Below, one piece after another: positions 35,601-46,953 of a stretch of 64,000 nucleotides of DNA (position 1 is the stretch's first letter; each line of letters begins with the position of its first letter). This DNA comes from Pleurodeles waltl (taxonomy: Eukaryota > Chordata > Amphibia > Caudata > Salamandridae). The notes under the pieces were generated by a model. It did no database searches, had not been told where the DNA came from, and saw only the letters and a list, made by a program, of their open reading frames with translations. The translations under genes and the position numbers were made by a program. The stretch spans positions 133,939,106-134,003,105 of the forward strand of contig NC_090447.1 of NCBI RefSeq assembly GCF_031143425.1, given 5' to 3'.

Positions 35601-36267
35601 CGCTTCTATAATTCTCTATGTTGTCAGGAAAGCAATGCCTGAACAGCGCATTCCCCAATCATAAGATGTTTCCTTAAATGCTGGCTAACATTGAGTCCAA
35701 CCGATGCATTCAGCATTGCAACTCCCTTCTTCACTTTCCTTCTATTGTGAAACTCTCCACAGTCAATTGTGCTGTTCTTTGCACCAGCTATGCTCGTCAG
35801 AATGATTTGAAAATGAATTGCAGATGCCACCACCACAATAATTGATGAGAACTTTGCACTCTGTCACTTGCAGTGTTCTGCAATTTGCTTTAAGAACAAT
35901 TTCTGCTTCTGTCTCATATTGTACAAAGACATACTTACTAAGGTGTAACCATGAAGGAGAAATGTATTTCTTAAACAATAGCAGGCAGTAGAAATCCAAT
36001 ATCCTTGCTCTACAACCATTACTTAGAGACCCTTATTACATTCTGCAATCCCCCAAAGTCCACCCACTATCTCTAATAAGTTAAACCATGAGTAACGCAT
36101 AGCACTGCCCATATGGAAATCATTACTGTGACATCAAAATTAAATTTTTACAAAACGCTCCAGTATGAGTGTTATTACCAATTTGTTTTACAATTTTTTT
36201 TTTATCAAAACCAAATCTACTTTTTATTTGTCTGTAGAAATTATAATTCGCTGCTTTGTTTTTTCAG
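35601..36267. other. Intronic sequence before SLCO exon 3
   Basis: No feature recognised apart from the exon 3 polypyrimidine tract at its end. Confidence 0.5.
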
Positions 36268-36360
36268 GTATACTCTCTGCTGTGGCATTCATGGGCCCTG
36301 GGGCAGCCTTCATGTTGGGATACGCCATGTTGCGTTATTATGTAGACAAAATCCCAGAAG
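36268..36360 (+). CDS. SLCO2B1: OATP/SLCO transporter, exon 3 of 4 seen (SLCO2B1-like)
   Basis: This short 93-nt exon has the acceptor ctttgttttttcag and the donor AAG|gtaggt, with phase 1 at both ends. It encodes one transmembrane helix, ILSAVAFMGPGAAFMLGY, with the FMGPG motif expected at TM5 of OATPs, then AMLRYYVDKIPE. The match to the SLCO2B1 pattern (M-G-P-G in the helix, V-D before I/M-P-E) is good. The upstream intron is 13,998 bp and filled with repeats, so this exon would be easy to miss by ab initio prediction. The splice frame makes it compelling, because its first two bases complete the glycine codon left open by the previous exon. Confidence 0.93.
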
Positions 36361-36479
36361 GTAGGTTGGCTTCTTGTGCTGGCTTTTATTGCTTGAATGT
36401 ACTTCAGTGAATCTTTTTTGGGAGCACATGTCATATGTACAGAAAAATGTGATTGCACCAAAAGAAATAAAGAGATTGA

Positions 36480-36622
36480 GGGCCTGATTTATACTTCTTT
36501 GCGTTATTTGTTTACGCAAAAAGGGTGCGAACTCACAAAATTCAATTATATTTTGTACGTTTGCACCTCTTTTGCATCAGAAAATGACGCAATGCTGCGC
36601 TAAAAAAGTATAATTCAGGCCC
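36480..36622. mobile_element. 143-bp MITE with TGA target duplication
   Basis: The ends GGGCCTGATTTATACTT and AAGTATAATTCAGGCCC are inverted complements with one mismatch over 17 bp. TGA flanks both sides (36477-36479 and 36623-36625). The interior is palindrome-rich ('tttgcg', 'gcgctaaa'). It lies 119 bp downstream of the SLCO exon 3 donor. Confidence 0.88.
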
Positions 36623-38169
36623 TGAATGTCAAGGATATTCATCAGAACTGACACACTATTTTTAAATGAGGGAAACATGAATGTTGTTTGCTCTTGATTT
36701 AGTTTATAATTGTATATCCCACATCAATAACTGGCTTGTCTGCATTTATAAAATTAGCTGGAATTGCGACTGACTTGTTTGTTTTTACAAAGAGTATATT
36801 TTTAACTTGACACCAGAGAGTTGGAGTAGATCAACCCAATTCTAGTAACTCAGTATTGTGGGAAGTATACTTATTTATATGTTTCTTTGCTAAATAGGGT
36901 TGCAGGTATTCACTAGTGTGGTATCCAACCATGTTAAATTCCTCAAATATACATTAAAAAAAGCTTTCAAAACTCCAAAAATCACAATGAAACAGAGACA
37001 TTGTTTTCTTTTTTAAGTAAAAAATGGGGGGACTCTGTGCCATATTAGTTAACAAATGAAACTTTTTGTGTACGTTTGTATGTAGCAATGGAGGTGTCAT
37101 TCATTAAGGGTGTGAACCCTGAACCCACAATTTTGGTGGTACAGAATATCAACAAAAATATTTACAGGTAAGTAAGTGTATATTTTCTGTACCTAACTCC
37201 ACTATATGTACCTGTGCAATACATATATCATCAAGGGACTGAGACGTTGAGTCAGGAATAGTAAATCTATAGTACCCTATATGTACTAAATGTTTGCTAT
37301 TTTTTCTACTGATGTTCTGTTCTCTACATTCTTGTACCACAAAGTTGGTGTTGATATTCAGAGGTACAACCTTCATTAAGGGTTGTGATTTGATTGAACA
37401 CCATTTTGGTGCACCTTGACCATCTCCAAGTCATTTTTTGGACAACCACTCACCATATACATAGGATACTTGGATGCTTTGTAGCCGTCTAATCAACTAT
37501 GTTTCAGCCATCATGCAGCACATAAGACCTGTTGCATTGTATTACTCTGTATCTCTTTTACATAGCGATAGAAGAGTAGAAACGCACCTGCAGGTGTTAC
37601 TGATATCCTCTTGCTGATCCCTTTAAAGCTCAAGGTTTAGTAATCTGCAGCCATTCCTTGTGCCTCCACAGCCATTAGTAGGGCTAAACTCTTACTCATT
37701 TTCTCTTAGTTGACAACTTCTCTGACATTGGTGTGCAATATGGGGTCAGTAGTGCCTGATCAATGCTAGATTTTCAGGATGACCATTGAGGAAGAATGCG
37801 TTTTAAATAGATACCATGAAAATCTGGTGTGGATATAGCCCTCTGAGACTAGAGTTAGGTAGCCCTGCTCTGAGTTTTGAAGAGCTCTCCTTTAAATAGT
37901 CCTGCCCTTCCTTCTGATGGAGATTCTCAGCTGCTGGTCCAGCCTCCTGGATAGCTCTACCCTGTGTCCTCAGAGTATGCACCATTTTCTCCCAATTGGA
38001 GATGCTATTGTGAATATAAAATGCCTTTTCTAAACTTTTTCTCATGTTCAGATTGTGAACAACACTGTTCTTGTAGTCTGTATAGTGTTTGGATGGAAAA
38101 AGAGCCATCATCAGTGTGTTTCACAACTTCTCCTGGACAAATAAATGCATTATTTCATTTCTGTTGTAG
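36623..38169. other. Remainder of intron 3
   Basis: No repeat or gene recognised. A 102-codon minus-strand frame at 37803-38111 is charged and low in hydrophobic residues, and has no motif that I can name. Confidence 0.45.
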
Positions 38170-38300
38170 CTGATGTTGTTCTCACTCCAAAGGATCCTCG
38201 ATGGGTGGGTGCATGGTGGATAGGCTTTCTCGTGGTTGCCAGTGTCACAGGGCTTTCTGCTCTCCCCAACTTCTTCTTTCCAAGAGAAATGCAAATAGAG
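38170..38300 (+). CDS. SLCO2B1: OATP/SLCO transporter, exon 4 of 4 seen, with OATP family signature
   Basis: This 131-nt exon has the acceptor tttcatttctgttgtag and the donor GAG|gtaaga, entering in phase 1 and leaving in phase 0. It carries DPRWVGAWWIGFL, which fits the OATP superfamily signature D-x-R-W-[IV]-G-A-W-W-x-G-[FL]-L at the start of TM6. The helix then runs to LSALPNFFFPREM, where the large cytoplasmic loop begins. The signature makes family membership essentially certain. The following exons (cytoplasmic loop, TM7-12 and the Kazal-like extracellular domain) were looked for by eye downstream and not found, so the next intron extends past 64,000. A retrotransposon zinc-knuckle remnant starts only about 250 bp after the donor. 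Confidence 0.96.
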
Positions 38301-38539
38301 GTAAGAATCATATATTTAGTACAAGCAATGAGCACATAGTTTACCTTCTGTGCTTGAAGCTTAGCCTACATGCTGAAAGTGTAACATAGAGATATATGAT
38401 TGAGTCTGTTTCACAGGAAAATAGATTGCACACAAAAAGTGGCTGATTTGTACTGGATATCTCCTATTTGTGTTCCTTGTAATCAGATTTGAAAATGCAG
38501 GTTTTATAGTTCCCCAAAAGCTTTCTTTCTTTATTTCTT

Positions 38540-38800
38540 GCATAGCTGGGCAAAGAACAGGGCCGCCTATGGTCAACATGTGTTACTGCTGTGGTAACCT
38601 ACCATTATGTTAAAAATGGTAAACCTTGTCCTGCCAGAAATGTCACTTGTAACTGCTGCAAGAAGTTAAGACATTTTGCCAAGGTCTGTCAGAAAAAAAG
38701 AATAACACCTTTAGGCCTGTGCTTGGTGATGTCATTGGATTGTGAGGCTACGTCTGAATCATATGTAGAGGGGTTGAATGGTTTAGTCCTAAGTGTGTGA
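38540..38800 (+). pseudogene. Retrotransposon Gag zinc-knuckle remnant (Gypsy-like)
   Basis: The + frame shows CNCCKKLRHFAKVC, a C-x2-C-x4-H-x4-C zinc knuckle, preceded by KPCPARN. A neighbouring frame just upstream holds CYCCG, the start of what was probably a first knuckle, now frameshifted. Paired knuckles joined by a C-P-A-R/K linker are common in Ty3/Gypsy Gag proteins. No further gag or pol could be traced on either side. It is intronic and 240 bp after the exon 4 donor. Confidence 0.7.
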
Positions 38801-41463
38801 GATGAAGTATCTAACTGTAACAACAATCGCATCCAAAGAAACAAAGTCCTGTTTCAGGGGATCCCTCATCAGGTCTCATTCCCATTGCTGGGATGTGTGG
38901 GTGATAACATTTAAAAACTTTTAGTTGATATGTTGCAAGAATCACCATGATCACTGAAAGGTTACTCAAGGACACATGGGGAAACAAGGAGAGTGACACT
39001 CTCAAAGACGTTGGAAATATATTGTGATCATACTGAGTACAACTTACAACATTTACAGAAATACATTCTTTATTGTTTAAACTTATTTATTGAAATGGCC
39101 GGGAAAGGGTAATACTTAGTAAGCTTTAGTTACCTATCTTGGAAAAGAATCTTGGAACACAAGATTTTGAGCTCCCTTACTTAGCAACTCAAGGACAGTG
39201 GTCTTTTTATACAGAAAATCCATTGATAACCTTGGTTACCTTCAGCAATGGCCTTTCTACTCTAGATCTGATGGATCATGAAGGTTGCATCAAGAACACA
39301 AAGGAGACAGGCTCAAAGAGCCCTGTTTTCCTTTTCTGGTTACTTATCCATGTTGTAATCCTAGCCCTTCATAAGTTAATAGGAGGTTGTTAATGTGTTA
39401 ATGGGTTATACACTAGGATAATAAGTCATCCTTATAATTTTGTTTGGAGGTGCAGTGTAATACCATTGCTGCTATCCCTACATTTTTCATAAATTGACAT
39501 CAGAGGATTAACTGCCTGCTTTTTATAAATGAGTTTTGTTCAACTACGTTTGACAAATAAGAGTGTATTTTGTTGGAATCCTTGAGCTGCTGTGCTGAGG
39601 GGATGATTAGTGGGATATGGGACCCATTAGGATTGCCCCCAACCCTGCTCCAGTTTAGGAAAGAGCTGAAAATTCATCTCTTCACAAAACCTCTCTTTAA
39701 CAGTCTACTTTTGTTCTTAGAAACAAACTACCCATCCAATCACATGTTGACTGTGATTTGGCCTTGACTCTGTACAGCACTCTATTGCCTTTTCGCTATA
39801 TATATGAAACCGGCATATATAGCAGCACAGAGGTGCTGCTGATGTGTGCGGTACATTTGAAGCCTATCAGGAATCAGTTTTACATTGCTGTTGTTAGCAT
39901 CAATAGGAGAGAGATTCCCATTTCAACAATTCTACTTCTGTGCATGTAACCTTTGGAATGCTTTCAGTAACTACTCAGTTTGTCCAGTACAAATACAGCT
40001 CTGTTCCATCATTTGTAAATTTTCATGATCCTTTTTTTAGCTTCATTTTGACATTTTTATAAGAGAAATTTAACTTTTGTTATCTTAAACTATCTGTCCA
40101 AAAAAACGATACAGTCAAATTTTCAGGTTAGGTAAAACGAAATCAGAAAATAAAGAGCTCAAGTAGCACAGTTCAATGGATGTATATGTACGCATAGTGA
40201 CATATGTATAATGTGAGCCTACCCAAAAGGTAGCAGTGTACAGTACAGGGTTACAGGCAAAGGTACAGTCATTGAGTGGTTGTAGAGGTAACTGGTTCTG
40301 GGAGCAGAAGTAGACAATAGCCGACTTTAGGGTGGAATGACCGGTGAACCCCCACCTGGAGCTGAGTGGGGGGGGGATTGTGTTTAGAAATTATTGATAA
40401 GTTTAAAACCACCTGCTGTAGAGTTCCTTTTATGTTTCACAGTTTTCAAGCAACAGTAAACATGTAAAAATAACTGGTGAATAATGTTCCTGCTAGAGAG
40501 AGGTCAGTTTTGTCTAGTAGATGTTTTGAGTCATCAGACAGTAGCACAGATGGCTAATATGCCTCCTACAAATAATGTGTACCATGCTAATCATATTTTA
40601 TATGGATAGGTCTGTGGGTTTCTGCTTTTGTCACGGAGATCCTTTTGTTACTTGTAGTTCATAGGTTTCAATTCTAAAACTGCGCAGTGACCTATTGACT
40701 CTCATCAAAGAGCAGCATGGAAACTGCAAGCTAAAGGGTAGAAAGTTATGTTTTTTTTCCCAGTCTTTCATTATCCTAATGTTGCTAAAAAGGTTTTGTT
40801 TGGGTACAAATATATTCTTATTAGGAAGGCCAACCCCAAGCACTATGATGCGTTTTTTCATATAGAGTTTGTGCTTCTCAACATAAAATACAGATGCACA
40901 TTAACATTCTGTCCTGCTTTATGATTAGTCACAGCTGCCACTAGACAACTCGATCTCTCTCTCTAGTGGGAACATTTTACACCATAGTTATCATGACAAC
41001 AAAACAGAAATGTTTGCCTTGTTGGGCTTCAGCTTCACGTGGATGTTGAGCATTCAGGTGTGTATGAGGTCCAGGCATTTTTGAGGTGTAGGGTGCTTGG
41101 AGTGGACTGGTTTTTTTGCTGCAAGAAACAAGAATAGGTAAAAGTTGTACCATTCCCGCTTAAAAGAATTATCACATACGTGCCTTCACCAATAAAAATA
41201 ACATTAACTTCTTTGGACTGTTTTTCATAAATTAAATTGTACTATTTACCCTGAAAGTGCCTTCATTGGAAACTGGCATAATTAAGCTACACATAGATAT
41301 ATGTAATACAACCTTTTTATTTTGGCATCAGAGAAGATATAGAGGATATCTATACTGTCTTTCTTTGACCATTTGTATAATTGTGAGGGTGATGTCTTCT
41401 GCTTGGCTGGAAGTCACACAAATCAAATAGTGTTGCTGCACTATGGCAGCAGAGGTTCTAGGG
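38801..41463. other. Intronic or intergenic sequence apart from the L2-like tail
   Basis: An 84-codon + frame at 39139-39393 and other short frames have no recognised domain. The G run at 40368-40377 is the only compositional oddity. Confidence 0.45.
39570..39770 (+). pseudogene. L2/CR1-like LINE 3' tail remnant
   Basis: A short + frame contains LLQFRKELKIHLFTKPL preceded by WDPLGLPPT. This resembles the W-N-x-L-P...F-R/K-x-x-L-K-T-x-L-F tail that ends the ORF2 of many L2/CR1-type LINEs. Nothing upstream was recognisable. Confidence 0.55.
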
Positions 41464-42309
41464 CAGGAGTCTCCAACCTTTCCTATAATGAGAGCTACTT
41501 ATGACTTTGATCATTGTTGCAGTAGTGACTCCATCAGATGGGACCACAATAGTGACCAAATCTTGCAAAGTTATTAAAATATATCAAGATAAATTGATGT
41601 GCATTTCCGAATGTAAATGGAATTATACTTACCTACATGATGTTGTGATGTCAACATACTGGATGCAACATTTTGACACAACAATATATAAAATTTGATA
41701 TTATGATAGAGTACAGACTGCCTCAACAGGTAAGATAGGGTTACCAACAGCAATGTTGGCAAAAGCTTTATCAGTTTTTAAATGCCTCCACATAATTAAT
41801 GGAAATAGCACAGCAACAAGTATCCATTGGCACAAAGGAAATACTAGCAGCTATAAATCGCCCAAACGCAACATGAGTTAACATTCAGAGAGCAGCTTTA
41901 AGTAGGTTTGGAACTTTCAAACAGCATATCACCTTCTCAAACACAAATTAAAATGCATATTGTTCTAGCAGTATGCCTTTTTCACTTTGAGTAATTACAC
42001 TTCAAGAACAGCTTGTATTTTCCTACACATTGAATGTCTGTTAAGAGTGGGTCTAGAAAAGTGACAAATAAGCAAGTGACTTTGCTAAATTGAGAGCAGA
42101 GAAAAGCGGTCATGTTGCAAGTCCCTCACACTTTCACAGTGTGCATTTGTGTGTAAGCATGTGAACCCAACATTGGTGTGGCTGCCACTCTAATGGTCCA
42201 GGGGTGTGTAGGTCTGCCTTCTTCAATGTGGCTAAATCACATACTGTTCTGAGTTCACTTCAAGGAGCCACTTTCAGGGTACTGGTGAGCTACCTGTTGT
42301 TGACCTCTG
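41464..42309. mobile_element. hAT-type DNA transposon, non-autonomous, 846 bp, 8-bp duplication
   Basis: The element starts CAGGAGTCTCCAACC and ends with the complement of CAGAGGTCAACAAC, i.e. imperfect inverted repeats beginning CAG. It is flanked by identical TTCTAGGG at 41456-41463 and 42310-42317. An 8-bp duplication and CAG/CA-type ends are hallmarks of hAT. 'gagctact' words near both ends extend the inverted repeat. There is no transposase. Confidence 0.9.
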
Positions 42310-42878
42310 TTCTAGGGGAAGTGTCTATTGCAGACAGGGTCTAAACTCTGTGTACTTCCTGAAAAACCCATACTGCAGTTGACTTGAAACCAGAACTTTT
42401 GAGCTACCTAGGGTTAAACTGTTTTTAATTGCTAAACCTTCATGGCCCTTAGCACAGGTATTAAGAAATGAACTTTATTGGCTTCCAAACTGTGTACCCT
42501 GATGCTCAGATTCCGATCAGACTTTGCCTGATTTTTTCCCCAGTTCACACAGTTGCAGGACCATCATAACAATGTAAAAATAACATTTTACATGTTCCAC
42601 ACTAACCAGGACATTGAGTGTTTGGTCTGCAGCATAATGTTCCTCCCATGTCGCCTCAGCTTCCCATGTAGCTTGATCAAAAGGGCCTACCTTAAAGAAG
42701 GTGTGCGCAACCTGTAAAGGATGACAATAGCATCTTTCAGCAGTACATGTGTTCAAGTGCAGCATTCAGAGTGATAGACCTGAAAGATATGCTTCTTTGT
42801 CTGTTTTGGGTCAATAGTTAATCAGTCCCTTAGAATGTGCATAATGTGAGACCAGACAACACACCTCTTCATTAAAGT

Positions 42879-43547
42879 TTGTGTCACATCCAACAATACA
42901 GCCTTAATATAATTTCTTGTAAAGCTGAGTTCCTTCTCTCTAAAATCCAGCAAAATCTGAATTTCTCCTCTTGTACTCAAAAAAGTTCGCTTGCCTTTCT
43001 AAAAATGGCTCATCCAGAGCATGGCATAATTCCCAAACTAGCCCCTTCTGCAACATGGTTGGGATCCTCCCTAGATAACATTTTCACTATGATACCTCAC
43101 ATTGAAAACCTTGCAAAAGCTGCCTCGGTCCAACCATTCCTTCTGTAATGTTACATATTTCACACCAACTTCAAAAGAGTAGAGCCAGGCCCTAGTTCTT
43201 TCTCACTTAGATTGCGGCTTCCATTAAAACCATTCTCAGCTCAGCAGCTTGCCTCATCTGACATGTAAAAAGATCACATAACCTCAGTTCTGAGAGATCT
43301 ACATTGGCCTTCCTTTTTAGCCCGAATTAACATGAAAGTGACCTGTATCGCACGCAAGATACATTATCTCAACCTCTTCACATATCTTGATTGCAAACTG
43401 AACACTTTAAAACACCAGTATAGAAGGCTAATTTTCTGGTATTCCACTCACCTCATGAGGTGCAATTCTCTACTTGTTTTAGTAAATTACTTTAAATTAG
43501 AGTGGAAATGTAGGAGTCAAAATTTTGACATAACTCATGGGAACTTA
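42879..43547 (+). pseudogene. L2/CR1-like LINE RT C-terminal remnant
   Basis: In several + frames, KAEFLLSKI resembles the K-T-E-x-L block after the RT palm. WLGSSLDNIFTMIPHIENL matches the L-G-x-x-L-D...H-I block, and VLRDLHWPSFLARINMKV matches the L-x-x-L-H-W-L-P...R-I-x-x-K block. This is the order found in L2/CR1-type LINEs. Frameshifts separate the pieces. A 68-bp MITE follows directly. Confidence 0.75.
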
Positions 43548-43615
43548 GGGCCATATGTACGAACACTTTTTCCCATAGACACAGAATGGGTAAAAACCTT
43601 TGCTACATCTGGCCC
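43548..43615. mobile_element. 68-bp MITE with TTA duplication
   Basis: The ends GGGCCATATGTACGAA and TTGCTACATCTGGCCC are imperfect inverted repeats, flanked by TTA on both sides (43545-43547 and 43616-43618). The TTA duplication fits PIF/Harbinger. Its right end is identical over 24 nt, in reverse complement, to 19455-19478 inside the tandem array. Confidence 0.8.
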
Positions 43616-43618
43616 TTA

Positions 43619-44454
43619 ATTGGGTAAAAGTTTCATACTGATTTTAGACACTTCTTATTTTATTATTAAAAACAATGAAGGTAAATCAGCTGCTAAAATA
43701 TCAGTAGGTACAGCAAAGATCTGGGGCTTGTCTCAGTTCTGATATGTCTTGATTGGCTGTATCGCCTACTGCAAAGATTCAGACATGTTTGTGGCAGCCT
43801 TACGTGTGCACAGAACTTGGCTGCAACCAAACCATACTAGTTATTGGGTCTTGGTTGTGTAACAGCTCCTGTACTGCTACTCCAAAAACATTGATCACCT
43901 CCCTTTGCTGTGGAGTGCTGGCAGCCAGTTTTAGAATGCAAAGTAAAAAATGATATGCAAATCCGTCCTGTGGAAGGGTAGCATCTCTCCTGCTGAGCCC
44001 AATGATAGAAACCATGGAAATGTGAAACAGTATATGAAACACTGTAACAAGAAATTGAAATCTTCAGCAGAGAACACAGGTTCATTGCTTCATCAGATGC
44101 ATTGCCAACTAAAAATGCTTCAAATATACAGGCGCATCATGCCAAACAAAGAGATTTCACAGCCTTCAATGATTTCCTGTAATTAATCTCTTTTGAGCTC
44201 ACACTGTGGAGTTTGTGTCAAAAATCTGCAGGGCCTTTGAGAATTCCCCAAACCAATACGTGGGTTCATTATACTGGGAATTATAAGCCATAATTCTCAA
44301 CTCACCCCTGGAAATAGCCTTGTCTATCCGATTAATTCCTAACTCACTACTTTGTATTCTGGACTCTTCTCCACATCACAGAATGCCAACGATTTCCTCA
44401 CTATCTCTTTGGGGTACAATCAAGTGCAAACAGTTTTTACATTTTCCTCTTTCA
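43619..44454. other. No gene recognised
   Basis: Short frames on both strands at 43750-44190 show no motif. Nothing structural was seen. Confidence 0.45.
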
Positions 44455-44574
44455 AATCAAATCAAATAAAAAAAACCTTTCATTCAGATCTTTCATAAAT
44501 AGCCATAAAAGAGCATGTGTACAAAGTTAATTAGTAAGTTAAAAAGATAGAAAGAAAAATCTATAAATAGCAAT

Positions 44575-44820
44575 AGGATATGTGTACATAATATGATCAT
44601 TACAATAATTGGAACCTCTAAAAATTTGCATACCTGATCAAATAGTCGTTTGGTCATCTAAAATATTATTTGCTGAACGTGCACCAAAATTGGCAAATGG
44701 GATATATGAACATAAGATGATCAGTAAAATAATTAGAACCTCTTAAAATTTGCACACCTGATCGGATCGTCATTTGGTCATCTAAAATATTATTTGAGGA
44801 GCTGTGAAAATTTATAGCAA
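44575..44820. repeat. Two-copy 125-bp tandem repeat in LINE 2 3' region
   Basis: The block starting 'aataatt(g/a)gaacctct' at 44604 recurs at 44729, with 'ctgatc' and 'tttggtcatctaaaatatta' in both. The copies are about 90% alike by eye. It lies between the LINE 2 C-terminus and its tail. Confidence 0.8.
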
Positions 44821-44825
44821 AGTGC

Positions 44826-45107
44826 TTAACGGTTAGAATCAAGATATTTCTGTTCTTTTATCGCTGCAGCAATAAAATGATAAATAACCACACATATCAA
44901 ATTAGAATGGAGTAACAGCAGATGAAAAATAGCTTCCTTACACCTCCTGATATTTAGTGATTTAAGAAGTGACATTAAAAAGGCCTTCCTCTGCTCTTTG
45001 TACAGCTTACAGAATAAAAACATATGCATTTGTGATTGTTCTGTACACATATCACATGGACAGGATATTAGGTCCCTCTTGCAGTACACCTTAGGGGGAT
45101 AAGCCAC
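44826..45107 (-). pseudogene. LINE 2 C-terminal zinc-motif region
   Basis: A 93-codon minus frame includes CPCDMCTEQSQMHMFLFC, a Cys/His cluster equivalent to that of LINE 1, followed by a basic helix-prone tail. It ends just before the 3' untranslated repeats. Confidence 0.7.
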
Positions 45108-45582
45108 TAAAAAATGGACCAGGCCCAGGCAAAACCTTTTCAGGAAAAATCTATGGTGCTGTGGGACAGCTAAAAGATAGGGTTCGGTTTTGTATGTGGT
45201 ACATTAGGGAAGGTAAGCTATCATCATGCCTTTCCCCAAATCGTGCCTCTCTGTGTCAGTAGCCAATTTCTATTGAAATTCATTTTTTACTACTGGGATG
45301 TCCTGCTTGACTATGGCCGCAGGGTTCTAAAATAAGTCTGATCTGTTAAGGCTGCTAAGGAACTCTTTGATGTACACAACCCTGGGACATCTCTGTACTC
45401 CATCCAGCCTCGTGCAGTCTATAAGCAGTGTCTGAGTAAAGAGCTGCTTTCAGGCTAGTCCAAACAGACATCCAGAGGGCTAAAGGGGCTAACTTAATCA
45501 AGTCCTCCAGAAAAGGGAGACCTAATTCTGCATCTGGAATTGTGGCGGGAATGCTCTTTGAGAGTGAGAGTAAACTCAGAAA

Positions 45583-46784
45583 TTAGTTTTCTCTTATTTG
45601 CAGAGATGATGCACCCGTATAGCCCCATACCCCGGCTCCATATCTGACAATTGAAGTAGGCCTTGCCTTATAGATGGTGGTGATGGGCTTTAGTGGTGCA
45701 CAGCCTAGTTTGATAATGAATTTGCGTATTTGCTTGGTTGTATTGTGTGACCCTAATTTCTCTAAGTTGCTTCCAGGTAGATCCATTATCAAAAGGAATC
45801 CCCAAATACGTGAAGGCATTCACATTGCTCAGTTGGATGCCTTCAGTATAAAACTGAGGGTCTCTGATGCTTGGGTGGCCACAGATCATAGTATATGATT
45901 TTATTTTGTTTGTGGACAATCCCAAGACCGTCATGAAATCCACAAATCTGTTTAAAAGTTTTATAAGGCCCCTTCCAGTTCGTGCCATCAGGACACAATC
46001 ATCGGCATACATTAATACCGGGTGTGGTCTGTCGGCAATCTTAGAGGGATCTGCCTTTTCATCAATCAGAGCTTCCTATAGACCATTTATATAGAATGTG
46101 AAGAGGAAGGGTGCAAGAACACAACCCTGTCTTATCTCTTTCCTAACCTTAAAGGAGCTGGTGCATTGCCCCTCTTGCCCAAATCTGACCTTAGCTTCCA
46201 CATCATGGTGAAGTTGGGACAACAAGGACACTATTTTGGGATTAACACTGGGTTAGCATCACCCATAATTTCCTTCTGTCCACGTTATCAAAAACTGCTG
46301 TTAGATTTATAAATGCAAAATAAAGATACCTTTGCTTCACCCTAACATACTTTTCTCAGATCAGGTGGAGGTTCAAATATTGGTCACCTGTCCCCACCGC
46401 CTTTCAACCAAACTGATTCTTGGAAAGGATGTTATTGTCAAGAGGCCAGGCTTCTAAATGATTGCGGTGGCATCAATCAGAAAAAATTGGACGATAACAA
46501 GCAGGATCACTACGGTCTCTCTTCTTAAAAATCGGGACAATAATGGCACTGGACCATGAAGGAGGAAGGACAGAGGTTGACGCATCTATGAAAACGTTTA
46601 CCAAAATTGAAGCCCAAAGATCAATGTTATACTTAAAGAGATCAGCCGGGACCCCATCTGGCCCTGGGGCCTTTTCTGGCAATGAGCCCTTAATAGCTAG
46701 TATGACATCATTCAGGTGAATATCCAGTTCCTCGATGCCAAACATGGCAGGGGCATTTACGACAGCCATTTCGCAGTCATCCAA
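45583..46784 (-). pseudogene. LINE 2 reverse transcriptase, frameshifted
   Basis: The minus strand shows KAPGPDGVPADLFK and SAIIVPIFKKRDRSDPACY (RT entry blocks), then FINLTAVFDNVDRRKLW (motif A) and RQGCVLAPFLFTFY (motif B). Motif C is MYADDCVLM, and AFTYLGIPF marks the thumb. The pieces fall in different frames with intervening stops near 46440-46480 and 46020-46060. All catalytic aspartates are still visible. Confidence 0.88.
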
Positions 46785-46953
46785 TCGACCTTCATACTGC
46801 TTTGTAAAATGACTGACCGATCTCTGCTCTGGGATGTGTATCTTAACACCTTTGTTGGTATCAGAGCTAAAAAAAGGGGTAGTGAAACTTTCCAGAATTG
46901 TGCCCCATCATTAATAGCTGAGGCAATGGTCAATTTCTCCCATGCTTCTTCTC

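Larger units (their letters stand above)
14904..38300 (+). other. SLCO2B1: OATP/SLCO gene locus, partial (four exons and three introns)
   Basis: The four exons total 609 nt, exactly 203 codons, and splice into one uninterrupted frame. Intron phases are 1, 1, 1 between them and 0 at both outer edges. The gene is therefore very likely functional and not a processed or decayed copy. Introns are 6,982, 13,998 and 1,809 bp, and most of their length is identifiable mobile DNA. No promoter, start codon, stop codon or polyadenylation site of this gene lies in the window. Confidence 0.93.
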
